DNA of 64,000 nucleotides, taken from contig VXIS01000012.1 in the NCBI GenBank assembly GCA_008704415.1, positions 1 through 64,000 on the forward strand. Direction: 5' to 3'. This stretch comes from Sphaerosporella brunnea. Lineage: Eukaryota; Ascomycota; Pezizomycetes; Pezizales; Pyronemataceae. The first letter of the stretch is position 1, and the number at the start of each line of letters is the position of its first letter. Of the stretch, positions 10,741 to 24,335 are shown in pieces. The notes beneath the pieces were generated by a model that saw nothing but the letters and a program-made list of their open reading frames with translations, did no database searches and had not been told where the DNA came from. The position numbers were made by a program, and so were the translations under genes.

Positions 10741-12220
10741 CCTTTACAGTAACAGTTTAGACTGATGGGCTGAGGCTTTCACCTTTTGTGTTCCCTTTTG
10801 GGTGGGCAGACAGGCTCTAACGAGAGCACAACCAGTTCCACCAACGGTACACTCCCTACTACCAGGAAGGGACTCGGCGATCAAGACGTGGTGCAGATAG
10901 ATATCGACGTTCACAGGTTATCGAATAACCGCGCTTCTTGACGTTCCCTCTGCACTTTGAGACGCTACTACCAATACTCCTTCACTCCTCGGAAGGCCTT
11001 CTTCCTACCTTGTCTCTCTTTGTGCTATCAAAGATCACGAACTATACAAGCAGTCAGATCTCAGAGTGCTGTAACTAACTGAATACTCTCGTGGATGGGC
11101 CTTTCTTCTGCAAGACTTCACTCTACGAAGTTTAAAACAGCCCGAGGAATCGTAACTGAGGTAACTACACGTTTAAGTAAAACCTCAAATTGGCTGGCGG
11201 GTTTACATAAACGGTAAACCTGGTTAACCGTTGTGACTTGATGCGTGTGGGGATAGGGGTTGCTGGTGGAAGGAAGGAGGGTTGTAAGAAATCAAGGCCG
11301 ATCATAGGTTTAATACTATTATGTCTTTGTACCGTATTATCTCAGGTTCTTAAAGAGCCCAGTGACAAAAATGTTGCCTTATAGGGCAGCGAATCTCTCT
11401 AAAAGAAAGTTAGAGAAAAAAAACCCTCCTTGGCAAGCCTAAAACTACCAGATATAGTCCATCAGTTGCCATTCTGAGAAAATATTCACAAGAAAAAAGC
11501 AATTTAGGGGTATCTCTCCTCACAAGCAGCTCACTACGAGTCCAGGGTTTTACCCGTCACATATGAAACGTTTAATTTAAACGACTGAACCGCTTAAACT
11601 CACGAAAATCTGTGTGTTTTCTGTTTATAATTTAAATACAGTAGGAATTCCGTTTATGTAATTCCTGTTTCAAGTATTGCACGGCAACTAGAGAAGAAAC
11701 TGCAGGCACGATCTCCCATGTGTCCAACAACTCCGTGATGATATTGGGGAAAACATGAAAATCCAAACGCCAACCGACCATCCATCATTTCCGTTTTTTT
11801 TTTTTTTTTTTTTTAATCCTTTTCCTCCTCAAAAATCATCATCCTCCCAACTTTTGTTATTTCTCCCAGCCACCTTTTTATGTTATAAAACTTTTGCAAA
11901 CCTCCCAACCTTTTTTTTTTATCCGTAGGAAAAAAAGAGAAGAGGGAAAGGGAATCACACCGAGAAGAAGATAGAAACGAGGAGAGGGGTATATATGAAG
12001 GGGAAAAGAAAGATATGCATAGAAATATTCGCAACAGATGCCGCCCCGAAAACGAAATGAGAAAAAATCCAACCCAAACACGCGCCCCCGCTAAGCAAAA
12101 AGCTCTAAATACATACAGAGTTTCCCAACATGCCATGTCGAAAAGATCCATGCTCCTGGAAATGAGATTGAGAAGAAATTAGGAAATAGAAGAACATCTC
12201 ATGTAAGCAAGCAAACACCT
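10741..12220. other. Intergenic region, no gene seen
   Basis: No ORF with recognisable coding character is present. It contains an A/T-rich middle part, several gtttaaa/aaacgt motifs (11560-11640), and a 20-T tract at about 11795-11814. The last few hundred bases presumably form the 3' untranslated region of the regulator that ends at 12221. Confidence 0.6.
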
Positions 12221-15200
12221 CTAGTTCTGACCACCAAAGAAGAATCCATCAAATAAATCCACTTGCCCCGTGTTGCCCTCGTCGCTCCAGCTGTCATGCT
12301 CCCACATTTCCGCTTCTGGGATGATATGGGACATGTCCATGTTCGACCAGTCTCCTGGAGTGGACGGTGGGGGTGCAGGCGCATATCGTTGCTGAAGCGC
12401 TGGATCAATCATCATTTCTGCGTGGGATTGCGGGTGTGGCTGAGGATATATATGTTGAGGATGGCTGTGGGCGTATACTGACGGATGGTACTGAATGTCC
12501 TCTGCCGTGGTGACAGGTGACTGTACATATTGGTGGGGTTGCTGCGGGGGATAGGAAGTTGGAGTGATCCGAGGGCGAGGTGAAGTGAATAGCTCCCGGA
12601 ATCCATCATCAAAATGGACGGGCTGCCTTCGAGCTTGTGCCTGCGAATGCTGAGAGAAAGAGTCCGCGCTGCTGGAGCGGCTGTGGGGACGTTGCATCAT
12701 CTGCTGCACGGTGGGCGAGATGTGGGAAGTGGGTTGCCCGCCCTGGTAGACGGGCCGGTATTGCTGAGCTTGCTGCATAGCATCGTTTTCCTCTTTAATG
12801 CGTTCCTGTTGGTCGATGGACTGACGGGCCGCTGTTTGGCCAGAGGAAAATGTACCACTTGGCACAATCAAGGAAGCTGGTCCTTTCTTGCCGCTCATGC
12901 ACATTTGAACTGTAGCTCTAGACATTCGCTCAAATGCATCTCGACACGCTGCGGCCGGCGGACACACATCGACGAGATCGCCCAAAACTGATGTCGCGGC
13001 CAGAATGGTGAAGTCAACTTCATCCATTGACAGGCGGGATCGGACGAGTGGAGAGTGCCAAATGGCGTAGAGGAAGGAAATGCCTATAGGAAGATCAGAT
13101 GGAAGCCCCAGGAGTCACGAAATTGTCACATACCCGCCATAAACAGATGATGCGTTGCCAAGAACGTGTAGTTAACTTGGTGCACACGATGCAATTGTCT
13201 GTAGATGCGAAGAACCTTGGCGCCAGCTTCCGCAACAATCATGAACACCCGTCCTTCATCCTCATGCCGTCCCTGAATGTAGGTAGATCCTTCGCCAAAC
13301 CCTCTTTCCGCGGCGCGTGATCGCGAACTACCGCTGTTTGCACCCAACTCTCCTGCCAGAAGAACTGGCACTGATAAGCATGGTCGGTATAGCATGATCT
13401 TGGCCTGCCAGTAATTCAACTCGAGAAACTCGGGGGAGAAATCGACGCCAGTCTCAGCCCTCGTCTTTGGCGCAGTGTCTATCCACTCCTGCAATCGTCG
13501 GTCAACGTCCCTATGCCAAACCTGCAGGGATTTATGATTGTGCAGATATGGCGTTTGGAGATGATAAGGATGATGCCGAGGGTAATTCTGCTTCCCTTTG
13601 TACATATCTCTCTTGAAGGCTGTCTCAGAAGACGCGGATGCAAAAGAAAATGCATGAGATTGCTGTTGCAAAACCTGCAGTATCTCGGACTGAAGGAGGC
13701 GCAGACGAGTGTAGTGGTTGGAAATAGTCTTGTAAGTCGGAGGCTTTTCACTTGGAGGAGGCTGCATGAAGCCTTTGGTCGGGTGGATGTATTCGTCATC
13801 CAGCATCGAGGGGAACTATTTCCAACCATATTAGGACTAGGGATCGGAAAAGATAGAGGTAAGTCGTACCTGTGTGCTGATGACTTCATCGGCAATCCCA
13901 AAGGGCCTTCCAACACAGGTGCTCACAAGCCTATCCAGGTTGTATACGCACCACCACAGCCGCCTACGCATATCTCGTACCCATTCCTTCTTCGCCTCCT
14001 TTTCGGTCTTCGGTTCGTTGGTAATAATCGGCTTCTTCGCCTCTGATTCTGCATCCTCATAATGCAACCCCAAGTCAACGGCCAGCCTTACTGCCACGCC
14101 CACGATATACCAGAGGCCTGGAGAGACGGGTCTAAGAAGCGCATATCCCGCCAAAAGCAGTACAGCCTGGAGCTCATCCAGTCCTCCCTTACTCTGGCCT
14201 AGGAATGATTCCAGTTGAAGCATTGCCGATGCATGGTAAGCCTCCGGCTCGCTCTGCTTGGGCTTGTCCGGGCGACAGTTGGAGTCCACTTTCTGCTTCT
14301 TTCTGGGGCCATCCTCTCGTTCTTCTTCGTCATCGGATTCGGAGGATTCTTCCGGACCGGCAAGGAAAATTCCCGCGCCAATTGCGCAAACTATGAGAAG
14401 AAGATATCGTTCCCGGGCAGTACCGCCGAGGCCAGTGCCTTGCACGTCATATTCCGCGACTCCATTGGACGAGCCGCTTGCCTTGTCCTCTACCGGGCGA
14501 TATATCGCCTCGACTACGTCGTTGAACTCGCCTCGATGCAGTGATGGGATTTGAGGGTTGGCATGTTCGAAATAGAGACGGACCAATCGTTCCGCGACAG
14601 GACGCGTGGGGAATGGTGCCGGCGATATCGACGGTTTTGTATGAAGCCCAAAGAAAGAATCCCTCATCTGTGTATCCGCATCTTCTTCGGTCTCCGGCTC
14701 CTCCTTCGTGGCCGCGCCGCCCATTCCAAGGCCTCGGGAACCCCGACTCCGGCTCGTGGATCCGATCCGCTTGTGGCGGCCTTTGGCTTGCTCGCCCCCA
14801 CTCTGCTCGCTTCCTCCGGGTGTGCTGCTCTTGACTGCGGCAAAAACCACGCGAGCAAAAGATATCCCGGAGACCGAGCCGAGATAGCGAGGGTCGCTTG
14901 CACCAGCGAACGAAACGAGCCCGATGTCCGATACAAGACTATCTAGCTTCTTCCCATCAAGAGCCTCTGATGATTCTCGCTTGATCCTAGGTGAAAGCCG
15001 GCCGCTTCCGCTCTGGCCCTGCAACGCGGGATCGATAGGCATGCCCGTAGGCGAGGACACGGTAGGCAACGGCGGCGCATTGACGGCAGTCGGCGTGGGT
15101 AGAGCAGAGGAGGACGTTTGGATAGGAGGCAGGTCAGGGAAATCGTCGGCCGGAGAGAAGGCGACATTATTCGCCGTGAGCAGCGATTCGAGGTACGCGA

Positions 15201-16041
15201 CTCGGGTCTCGAGGTAATGCACGTAGCTGCAATGGATGTCAGCCCCTGGATCGACGCAGGAAGGAAGGAAAGGACGGCCGGTGGCATATTCCGGGCGTCC
15301 GCAGATCGGAACCGGTTTCCGAGCCATGGCACTGGGAAAAAGGAATTGCAGCCACTGCAGTCACTCACCTCCGCGGTATTTCTCTCTTCGTTATCGGGTC
15401 GTAGCCTATGCACGCACTATCCGTCAACCAATCGCGGCCTCCAAGCGAAAAGAGGCACAGACGCAGACGGCGGCATCCTGCTCACGAGAGCCGCTTCCCC
15501 GCCAATCCACGCACGGCGACAACCAGCGACAGGGCGGGGGAAAGCGCCGAAGATGTTCTCGGAGAGAGAGGGGTTTGCAGCGGGAATCACGCACCTACGC
15601 ATCGCACGCCCTTGAAATTGTTCAGCATTTGCACTGCAAGAATAGCGATACACACGTGTGGACTCGCATCGCGTCGCGATCGTGGCCCCGAAAACAAAAA
15701 AAGGAAAAAGGAAAGAAAAAAAGACAAAAAATAAATAAAATAGGAATCGGTGAACATACCGCCTTTTCGCAGCTCAAACAAGCTGGCAACCGTTGATCGC
15801 ATCGATTCTTTCGCAGCCGACAACGGTTACATGCTGAGACATTTCGGAAAGATGAAGAAGCGCCGCCACTGCCCGTTCCGGGCCCGCCACCCCCGCTCGC
15901 GCTGGTCGTGGGGGTCGTCGCACTCCCGGGCGGGGAATCGATTATGGTCGGCCGCGCAGCATCGTCGCCCTGAGTCTTTCTCCGCCGTTTCGGGGCGCCC
16001 TGGGTGCATACTGACGAAGGCGGCGTCGATTTGGTGTTCAT
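12221..16041 (-). CDS. Zn(II)2Cys6 fungal transcription factor (six exons)
   Basis: The product should be a nuclear DNA-binding regulator of about 1078 residues. Exons run 16041-15760, 15610-15595, 15405-15369, 15226-13870, 13815-13134 and 13083-12221, all with GT/AG introns and an intact frame. The binuclear zinc cluster has canonical spacing, C-x2-C-x6-C-x6-C-x2-C-x6-C (Cys 71, 74, 81, 88, 91, 98); the sixth Cys is supplied by the 16-nt exon 2. A coiled linker (YVHYLETRVAYLESLL) follows. The central part matches the fungal-specific regulatory domain: NPQIPSLHRGEF, then LLAGYALLRP, then MRRRLWWCVYNLDR. The C-terminus is Gln/Pro/His-rich. The frame stays open upstream of the ATG (to 16371) without another ATG. 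Target genes cannot be inferred. Confidence 0.88.
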
Positions 16042-19000
16042 GTTCGGCGGTAACGGTGTGTACAGTGGGGAGGAGATGGTTGCGCCGTCTGCCGGGGATG
16101 AGGGACCATCCAAGTGCAGCGCGCCTCGGCACACCAATCGCTGCTGCGGCGGCGGTGCGTGGGTATGGTAGTATTGTTGCAAGTGCGACTGCGCCAACAA
16201 TGGAGAATCACCAAGCCCAGGACTACCCACGAAATAGGGCAGAACGACTGGGCTGGGAAAAGACTGGCTGTAGTTGTGTATTTTGGCGGTTTCTCTGGTG
16301 GAAATGGGAAAGATTTCGTGGGGAGCGCCCGGGGCGCAGGCAACTTTTGTGAGATCGCAGGATAATCCCACAAAGGCTCAAAAAAGAGAGAGGCTTGGGT
16401 TTCCTTCCGGTCGAAGCCTAGGCGCAGAATCTAGTGGCTACGAAATCAGAGATCCGTACAGCAGTGCGATGGCCAGTGGCGGCTGCGTGCTGCAAGATGA
16501 TGTTCGGCGAGGTCAGGAGGTGTATAAGACTCGTGCAAACAGCACGGCTGCTGATGTCGAATCTCACTGCTTGCTTTGGGAAATAGTGAGGCGGCAGAGG
16601 CACAGCACTCCAGCAGAAGGCCAGTCCGGCAGCAGGCGTAGCCGGTGGGTAACGACGAAAGATGGACGAGGGGAAAGAACCCTTTCTTTCATGAGAGTCA
16701 AGTAGATTCCGATTGACTGATTGGTTCCTCTGGTCCCCGATTCGAAGAGAGGCGGCTCACGATGCCGGCGGGAGGCCTCTGGGGATATACCAAAACCAAA
16801 CCCTCCATCTTGCGAGAATGCCGTAGATGTCATCGACGATAATTTCTCCACAAAGACACAGGAACCACCCCAAATGATAAGAAACTCCAGAAACGGAAGG
16901 TGCGTTTTTTACGTAAGTCTGGTAGCCTCCAAAGTTTGGGAGAGGAACAAGGTAAGCGCTCTCGGAAAAAGCAAAAGAGATTATCGTCCCAGTGACCCCC
17001 CACTCGCACGCTGAAAAACCACCGACCATCCCACCTATTATTGTGCCACTGATCATCGCCTTCTAGGGCCCATCCGCTTGCGGTTCGAAGGCAGAATCCC
17101 AGAGCCGTTCTGTTGCCTCCATATGTACGAGCAGAGCACCTACCCTAAAGACTTGTGCCCATCTGCCGATGCATCTGGCTCTCGCAGGTCATGCATAGAA
17201 ATCTGGACGAACTCCCGCGGATATATCAACAACTAAAACCTTTGCACTTAGCTGCACGCAAGTCTTCGGTCACGTCAGATATACCCTGTCCTCTCTGTCC
17301 CATTGGTCCTTTACTGCGGCTGCCAGATCCAAAGCACGGAGCCTCACTCCGAGCTTGAGGATTGCAGGCTGCACAGAAACATCAGATCGGCGTCACTGGT
17401 CCCTGGCGGTTTCACGCATATCGCGTCAACCATCGAGCACAGCAGGCTTCAACATGCTACACTCCCGACTCCCGAATCTATGGTCACCCTTCCAATTTAC
17501 GAGGAATGGTACACCAGCCCCTCACCGTCCAACCACCATCACGAGATGGCATACCCTTACATTTCGAAATTTCGGACGAATGCCTGATCTATTTCCTTGC
17601 ACCGAATTACTGGGCGAGTCTTCACTTCGGATGCATCACAATCTCTTCTTCACCGTGCACCCCTCACGCGCTTGCAGAGAACTATGGGGACGGTCAGTAG
17701 TCGCTCACGCAGACTTAAAGCTCTTGCTCAAGGCACAGCCGAGTAGACTGCTAAGTACCTACTAATCAGTCAGTCCGGTGGACAAGTTGGTGGCGAGTTC
17801 ACGTTTGGATCGGTGTATGACAAAGCCTAAACCTTCGCCCCAGGGCCCATGAGGTACATAAGCGGCCTGGAACAGCCTTGGAGCGCACTTTAGAGTACAG
17901 AAGCCTGCATTGACGAAATGCGCGCCGTCATATTACCGCGCGCAGACCGGACAGAATGCCTCAAAAGGTTTCAGGTCCATGGAATTTGTGACGGCTCAGC
18001 CGGTCCTGGGATTCGAATCCCGTTGAGCCTCACCCCGCAATGTGGCGAGGCTGGCAGGTCCTTTTACCCGGGATTCGGTCCAGTAAATACTCCGGAAAAC
18101 ACATGTGAAGTCCCGTGCGCGAGCAATTGCACGTAAGCCGGTATGGCCGATCTGGAGCTGTTCCCGGCCCACGCGAAGCTGCAAAGGCGCTGCAGCTTTC
18201 CGTTAGTTTTCGTTGCTTTTTGCGTTGGACCAGGAACCGCGCAGCGGAGCAGGGTTACCGTAAAAGGCTCATCGAGGGAGAACTCGAGTTTATCTTACAT
18301 CTTTGCCCCGCCTCTGGGAATTTTAGATCGACTGCAAAAAGCCATGTGATGGCATCGGAAAGGTGGCGTATCGAAATCCGCCCTCTAATTCAAGACATCA
18401 GCATACCCGCCTTGATGTTCGAGCTCCCTCCATCACCATCACCAGGAAACACTGGGCAGTTGTTCGTGGTGTGTGTGGTTTTGAATAAACCTTTCCGAGT
18501 TTGGATATTGTCTCTTGGTCATCACACCAAGACGATCAAGACTGGGGTCAGTACTCAATTTTAGCTCCGCATCAATGGTCCGCGTTGCTGAAGCGCAATA
18601 AATACCCCGGTCAACAGCTTGTGCAACGCGGATGGTGGATCCTTTCAACGGCGACTACGAAGCTGATGCAGATATCTCCCAAATCAGCAGCTCCCAAAAA
18701 GCCGTATCATTCCAACGAACTTTCTTCCACCGCCTCTGCAATGCAGGAACAAAGATGCCTTTGGATGGATTGCCGACATCCTTGGCGGTCTCGCTTTCGT
18801 TTTGAAAAACGTCTATCCGTGCACTGGTGGTACCTACCCGCCCCACCACCACCAAGCCTCTAAATCGTACTTCAGCCAAATTAGCTGGCGTGAAGTGCCA
18901 ATCAATCAGAAAACATTAGGCTTCCTTCGCTTTCTATCGGCCTTTCGGCTTCACCCCGTGTGATATTCCAAGTCCCGGCTTTACCGAACACATCATTGAT

Positions 19001-22000
19001 TGTTGCATTCCACAGCTTGCATGGTTGTTATGTGCATCTAACCGACACAAAACGTGGCATAGCTGCCAGAAATGGCTTGATTTGATCGTGTGGCTATCTG
19101 AGTTTGAATCCCTAAGCGTTCCGGTCACCTGGCTTCCGAAACCTCCGCTCTCTGAGGGGTTATGGTAGCTGATTTCTCGGCGCTGTCAATGCTTACAGGG
19201 CCTCCGGCCTGTCCGTAGTGACGCTCGGTAACGGATGCCCTAGCACAAACAGAAAATGTTGCAGTCGGTGCATATATGGCAACAAGCTTTTCTTCCGGCT
19301 GTCCCTCGGCTCGGAGGTATTTGACCCCACTTGGTTGATCGAATTGAAGTCTTGGTCCGTCTGGAGTTGGCTGCAAAGACCTTTGCCGTCTTATCACAGG
19401 CCTTATTTTGCCAAACAGTCCTTCTCAGAGGAAGCTTACCGGGCTTGGTGCTTGGGCGGAGTGTCCTGCGGCAGATAGAAATCCACACGTGCATTGCCCG
19501 GGGCATGCAGATGGAGTTTATTTACCCTTGGTTGCTCTTAGTCTGTACTTGACGACGGCATGGCATGCATTGGGAATAGGTAATAGCTTGTTGGTTGATA
19601 ACCGCAGGCTGTATCTCGCCGGTTGACCTTACTTTTCTCAGTTGCCGTTGACATGGATACCTCTATTCGGGGGCTCTAACAAAAGGCAGACAATTAACGG
19701 ATGATCCTTATCTCTTTTACCCCAGCAGTTGCGGGGAAGGGTCGTGCATGCAGTTAGTCTAGAAAATAAAAAAAAGACAGGGTGGGGGGGTGGACTTTCT
19801 GGAACAAAACGAACAAACCGGTGTATGCCCTGCAGTGTTGATTTGTGCTAACTTCCTCGATTGGTGGTGAACAATCGGTGTTCATTGGCAACGGTTTAAC
19901 ATGGCCGTCATTGTTCAGGCGGATGATCTTTAGTAGCTCATCGAATATAGTGAGGGGCAGGCCATAGCGGACAGGGTGGGTACCGGTGTGTAGAAGAAGA
20001 TCTCTGTGTAGACAAAAGAAAATATTACAACCCACACACACCATCCGCGGTCACAATTATATACAGCGATGTTTCCACAGCCCTAAGTGCGGGAGAGAGA
20101 TGAACATCCGATGCTAGCCGCCAATCTTCTCAATTTTCCTTCCGCTTCAGCACATCTTGACCTTTTGAGATGCATGGCTGCATACCTATTCCGGATGAAG
20201 GTGTCGACCAGATCGGTGCTAACAATCGGGCCCGTCCGAGCTCTGTTGGAATTGTGGGGGGGGGGAAGAATCCGACTAGAAGGGTTTGCAGTGCTTCGAT
20301 TTCTGGAACACTGCTTGTTCTGTGGGTGCAGTAGCAGATTTCGCTGGAGGATTTCCGTTTGAAAACGCACCGCTGCTTCACCCGTGGGCACCAGTGATAA
20401 TACGGGATGGCTCTGCAGATCCGAAACATCCCAGCCACTCTTCCCGACTGGTCTCGACGGCCCTCGGAAGCTAGAAACGCTCCTTGCATGCGCCTACGAA
20501 ATACGCACATGCCCAATAATGAAAACGAAAATTCACACGATTGCAACGTTCGTGTGTATCTTCAGCCTTTTTTTTCCCCATCTCGGGCCGGCGGTAGCTC
20601 CTGAACAGCGCTGGCTCAACATGGGATGATGGATCGCATTGCCAGCAGCCTATCTAGGGCAGATTCTGGAGCGGCCATGATGAAACAGAGCAGGGTTCAA
20701 TTCAATACATACATACATATACTTCGAGTACACGCAGTTATCACACAATCTGCCACCGTTAACTCACTGCAATTCGGCCGTTGGATATTAAAAGCTACGG
20801 GTTTCCCACCGCAACACGTCGGCTTCGCCGTGTCTGGTTTTGACAAGATGCGGGTTGCGAGCTGCAGCCTTGCAGAATCTCAAGTCGCAGCACTCAATTT
20901 CGGCGCCTCCGGCATTCCGCCATGCACCGTCTTGGGTGCCTTCTGGGAGTTTAACCAATGGTCTGAAATCTGAAGGATCCTACTTGCTAGATCTTCGTGC
21001 ATGGCCGCCGTCATGAATAGCGGCCAACCTTGACGTTGCACCAGACGGCCCCGTTCGGGACATGTGCAAAACCTCCCGCCCAGAAACCTGAACCCTCATC
21101 ATACGGACTAGGGAAGTATGTACCTACTCTAATTGGCTACCACAAGACACATGAGCATGCAGAACACCAACTTCCTAGGTAGCTCCCTGCGCCTACCCTA
21201 TATCTAGCAACGAGGCTCAAGACAAGCCTAAGCATACATCGGCCATTTTTCCGTTCCACCATACCGAATAGCTAGGGATTTAAGGTCTAAACGAGACGCT
21301 GTTGCCGTGCAATACTGCTACTAAAGCAAGCCACACCCGCAGGCGCGCATTAGCCGCGATTGCAGGAAAGTATGGTTTCGAACGTTTCCAGCCATCAAAA
21401 CCGTTTCCTTCCGCGCTTACTTTTTCTTCGGTTGGATAGGTTCCGTGCCGAAAGTGTAAGGCGAAGACGTCTAGTCCGACCTGATCGATATTGACCTACG
21501 TATAATTAAGATCGCTGCCGAGAGCCTACCTTTTACGGATGTTATGCATCAACTATGCAGGTACAGTTTCTTTATCAGATAGAATACATATGGGAAGGGG
21601 TGGGGTCATTCCCTTATCTCTCGATGTTGCGAGATGGGCTGCATATTGGAGGATCGATCAGGATATGCAATCACAAGGCCAAGAGATCCCAGTCTATAAG
21701 CTCAACGAAACGAGCACGTGAAAGGCCATGAGATGACAGGCCATGACGCCGCGGCGCCAGTCGACGATTTTTAGTTGTAACTGGTAGATAACTCTGCATA
21801 CCCAGCTCCGGCCAAAAAACGAGCTTGAATCTGAAGGGATAGATAACTTGGCAAATATATCACACCGGAACAGCTAGGTCAGTAGGTGCGGGGCCGCTAA
21901 TCTCAGATCGGCAGTCCGCCGGCGACTCTTCAAAGCCCTGATTTTTATGCTTAACCGCTCTGTAGTTTTCCTTGGATCATATGTATCCAAGAGCGCCGCC

Positions 22001-22631
22001 TGAGGCGCCATTACGGAGAGATCACCGTAGGTAGCCGCCAGGTTTTCGGCCGTTGATTAAGGATGGGAGGTCCGAGCTGTGCGGGGATTATGGGTTCGGC
22101 ACGGACGGGCCTGGCTTACGATCACGGCGCAGGCGCGGGGGGAAGGCCAGCGGTCATCCTTAGTCACTCGGTTGTGCGTGGGTAATCAAATTTAATGTCC
22201 GGACTGCCTAGACTATGGCAGGCCTTCCGCTCATCCCTACCCATATCTTTCCCTCTGCCCTATTGATGCTATCTCAGGCGCCAACTCCGGCCAACCCTGT
22301 ATACCAAAAATAAAAGCAGAAAGTAGAGATAACAAGGGGAAAGGCAAGCCCGAAACATGAAATTGCCGGACCAAAAGGCTGACCACCTTGCTGCCACCCC
22401 TAGTCACTCGGCTTGAGCGGCCGCCGAAACTAAGTAGATATCTTGTTCTAGTACCAGGTTTGCTTGGGCACTGGGAGAGCTTAGATATGACGCTTGGATC
22501 CTCGAATCCGCGCTTTTGGGTGCACCTGAGCTTCTGAGGTGTTAAACGAAGTGCTGGATTGTTTGTTTTAAGGGTTTTGTTGCCAATAACTATGCGAGCC
22601 GTGTGGAACGAGAAACAAAAGAATCATTCTT
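16042..22631. other. Gene-poor region upstream of the regulator
   Basis: The first part (to about 16.4 kb) is probably promoter and leader of the regulator. Beyond it only short, overlapping ORFs occur. None has family motifs, and most are not preserved in the right arm, which is noisy here. One minus-strand frame near 19.76-20.04 kb (LPLTIFDELLKIIRLNNDG) looks protein-like but has no identifiable start or partner. A catacata run lies at about 20705. Confidence 0.55.
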
Positions 22632-22714
22632 CGACCATGATGCGACTCGAACGCACAATCTTTGGTGATTTCGGTGACCGAAAACCAACGCCTTAGCCAT
22701 TAGGCCACACGGCC
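22632..22714 (-). tRNA. tRNA-Arg (anticodon TCG) with 10-nt intron
   Basis: The 83-nt sequence folds as a tRNA: acceptor GGCCGTG/CATGGTC, D stem GCC/GGC, anticodon stem TTGGT/ACCAA, T stem GTGCG/CGCAT with loop TTCGAGT, discriminator G. Standard numbering places TCG at positions 34-36 (22681-22679). A 10-nt intron follows position 37, the usual eukaryotic site. Downstream is a short T4 run as terminator. It is head-to-head with a second copy at 23803. Confidence 0.85.
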
Positions 22715-23134
22715 GCAGTACGCAGAGTTTTGCGGCGAAAGTTTCCAGTATAATACGCTGACAATTCATAAGAAAGGCTTTGATTGCTCACCACTCAATG
22801 GTGTGCATCCTCCGGAAGATGAGAGAGTTCAAGATGAAAGGCGGAAGAATTCCCTCTATCACCACCAACTGAATTGCTTTGCCTACTTAAAGCGATTCAC
22901 TCCGGGCTACTGCGATGATTACCTGATTAGAAAAGAGCCAAACATGTGATGCTATGCATATAAACCACCTGTGTGATCCAGAAGCTACTGTCGGCAGGTC
23001 CGAGTGAGCTCTGGCGGCACTTCTCCAAAGCTCCCCGTCGATGATACCGGATCTACTCGGTAATAAGGACACATGCAGGCGAGGTGGCTTACGCGCGGGA
23101 ACCCATGGCGCAGTGACTGAGCCGCATCTCCCGC
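22715..23134. other. Spacer between tRNA-Arg and LINE fragment, nothing seen
   Basis: No gene or conserved motif is recognised in this 420-base stretch. Confidence 0.5.
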
Positions 23135-23655
23135 CTTTTTTGTTTAAATCATACCGCGTGCGGTCATGGAATATATAGAGAGAAAAGACTATGTTACCCC
23201 TTAGGCTAAGCCTACTACTGGGCCTGCAGCTCTTCCAAGGAAATGCAATCGTGAAAGCCGCACCAGGTAAACTCGCACCAAGGAAAAAGAGACAAATTCA
23301 TCACAGCATAATGCACTTCTGTGGCCATGTTCCAACCTTAGTGGTGCTAAGAAAACCCATCACTGCTTCCGTGCACCTGTCGTCTGCCAGGAGAGCGGTG
23401 GTCGGTGTGACCAGCCACGCTTCTGCCTCCCTTCTTTCGTCCCATCCTTAACCGCCTTCAATAGGACCATTTTTTCGCTCTTCCATCTCTTGCAGAATTT
23501 GAAGAGGTGATCGCGAGTTTGGACAGCACCCTTGCCACACCACCAGCAATTGTCAGCGACTCTGCGGCCCGTTTTCAGGAGATATGGGCCCGTCGGGCAT
23601 CTCCCGCCTTATGTTCTGGCATGTCTTTATTACCGAGTAGGTCCGGTATCGACAT
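23135..23655 (-). mobile_element. LINE 3' fragment between the two tRNA genes
   Basis: On the minus strand the sequence encodes a degenerate LINE C-terminus with the finger CWWCGKGAVQTRDHLFKFC, followed by RWKSEK and KDGTKEGRQKRGW. It continues into the 3' untranslated part and an A-rich tail (poly T at about 23136). The 3' hairpin is reduced to gcgtgcggtc. It is related to, but clearly older than, the copy at 8048. Confidence 0.7.
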
Positions 23656-23802
23656 ATACATAGTAGGCAAGTGCTTACGCATGTAGATAGGCGTTTGCCT
23701 GCCTTCGCCAACTTTGCAACTCAAGCCAAATAGATTCTATAATTCAGTCCAACGGTAGTTGAGTTTGTCCACAAGGATAGACGAAAATTTGTAAATGTCG
23801 TC

Positions 23803-23885
23803 GGCCGTGTGGCCTAATGGCTAAGGCGTTGGTTTTCGGTCAACGAAATCACCAAAGATTGTGCGTTCGAGTCGCATCATGGTCG
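23803..23885 (+). tRNA. tRNA-Arg (anticodon TCG) with 10-nt intron
   Basis: Same fold as the copy at 22632, with the anticodon at 23836-23838 and the intron at 23840-23849. The two copies differ only inside the intron (tcaacgaaat here, tcaccgaaat there). A 15-T run after 23892 is a strong Pol III terminator. Confidence 0.88.
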
Positions 23886-24059
23886 AGCATTGCTTTTTTT
23901 TTTTTTTTGCTTTCGGCAAATGGGTGGAGTCAACTAGAGGATTCAAGACTAGAGCCATACTATTGTACACAATTTGAGAGCACTATTATTAGGTGATCAG
24001 TTTTTTTGGCCATTTTTCTAGATGCTTGGCCCAGACGTGCATAAACCATCGGCATCACT

Positions 24060-24335
24060 CGGCGTCTGTGACATCGCTGTACAAAAGCGGTGATGGCTTT
24101 CTTGAGCAACACACAAATTAGGATGTGGCCTACTAAGGCTTAAATTGCTTTGACCCTGTATCTTCGTTCTTTTTGTTCATTTATGGCTTTCCTTAGTGTG
24201 CTGCCTGGTACGAATTACCTAGATTCCTTTTCGGGACTTTTGAGCCTAGGGGTAGCATTTCCTCCGTCTCTACATATGTCATGGCCACAGGCGGCAGCAG
24301 GCGGCCGAATAAAATATGATAAAACAAACAAAAAA
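24060..24335 (+). mobile_element. LINE 3' tail fragment
   Basis: The end of the LINE reading frame is recognisable (VMAFLSNTQIRMWP, compare VLAFLGSTQIGKWP of the copy at 8048). The shared 3' untranslated region, a degenerate ggcc...ggcc hairpin and the tail ataaaacaaacaaaaaa follow. It begins about 170 bases downstream of a tRNA-Arg gene. Confidence 0.65.

Noticed and set aside
17990..18040. A TTCGAATC motif resembling a tRNA T-arm (gggattcgaatccc)
   Set aside because: It is a self-complementary 14-mer; the stem and 7-nt loop spacing and the acceptor and D arms of a tRNA are missing on both strands.
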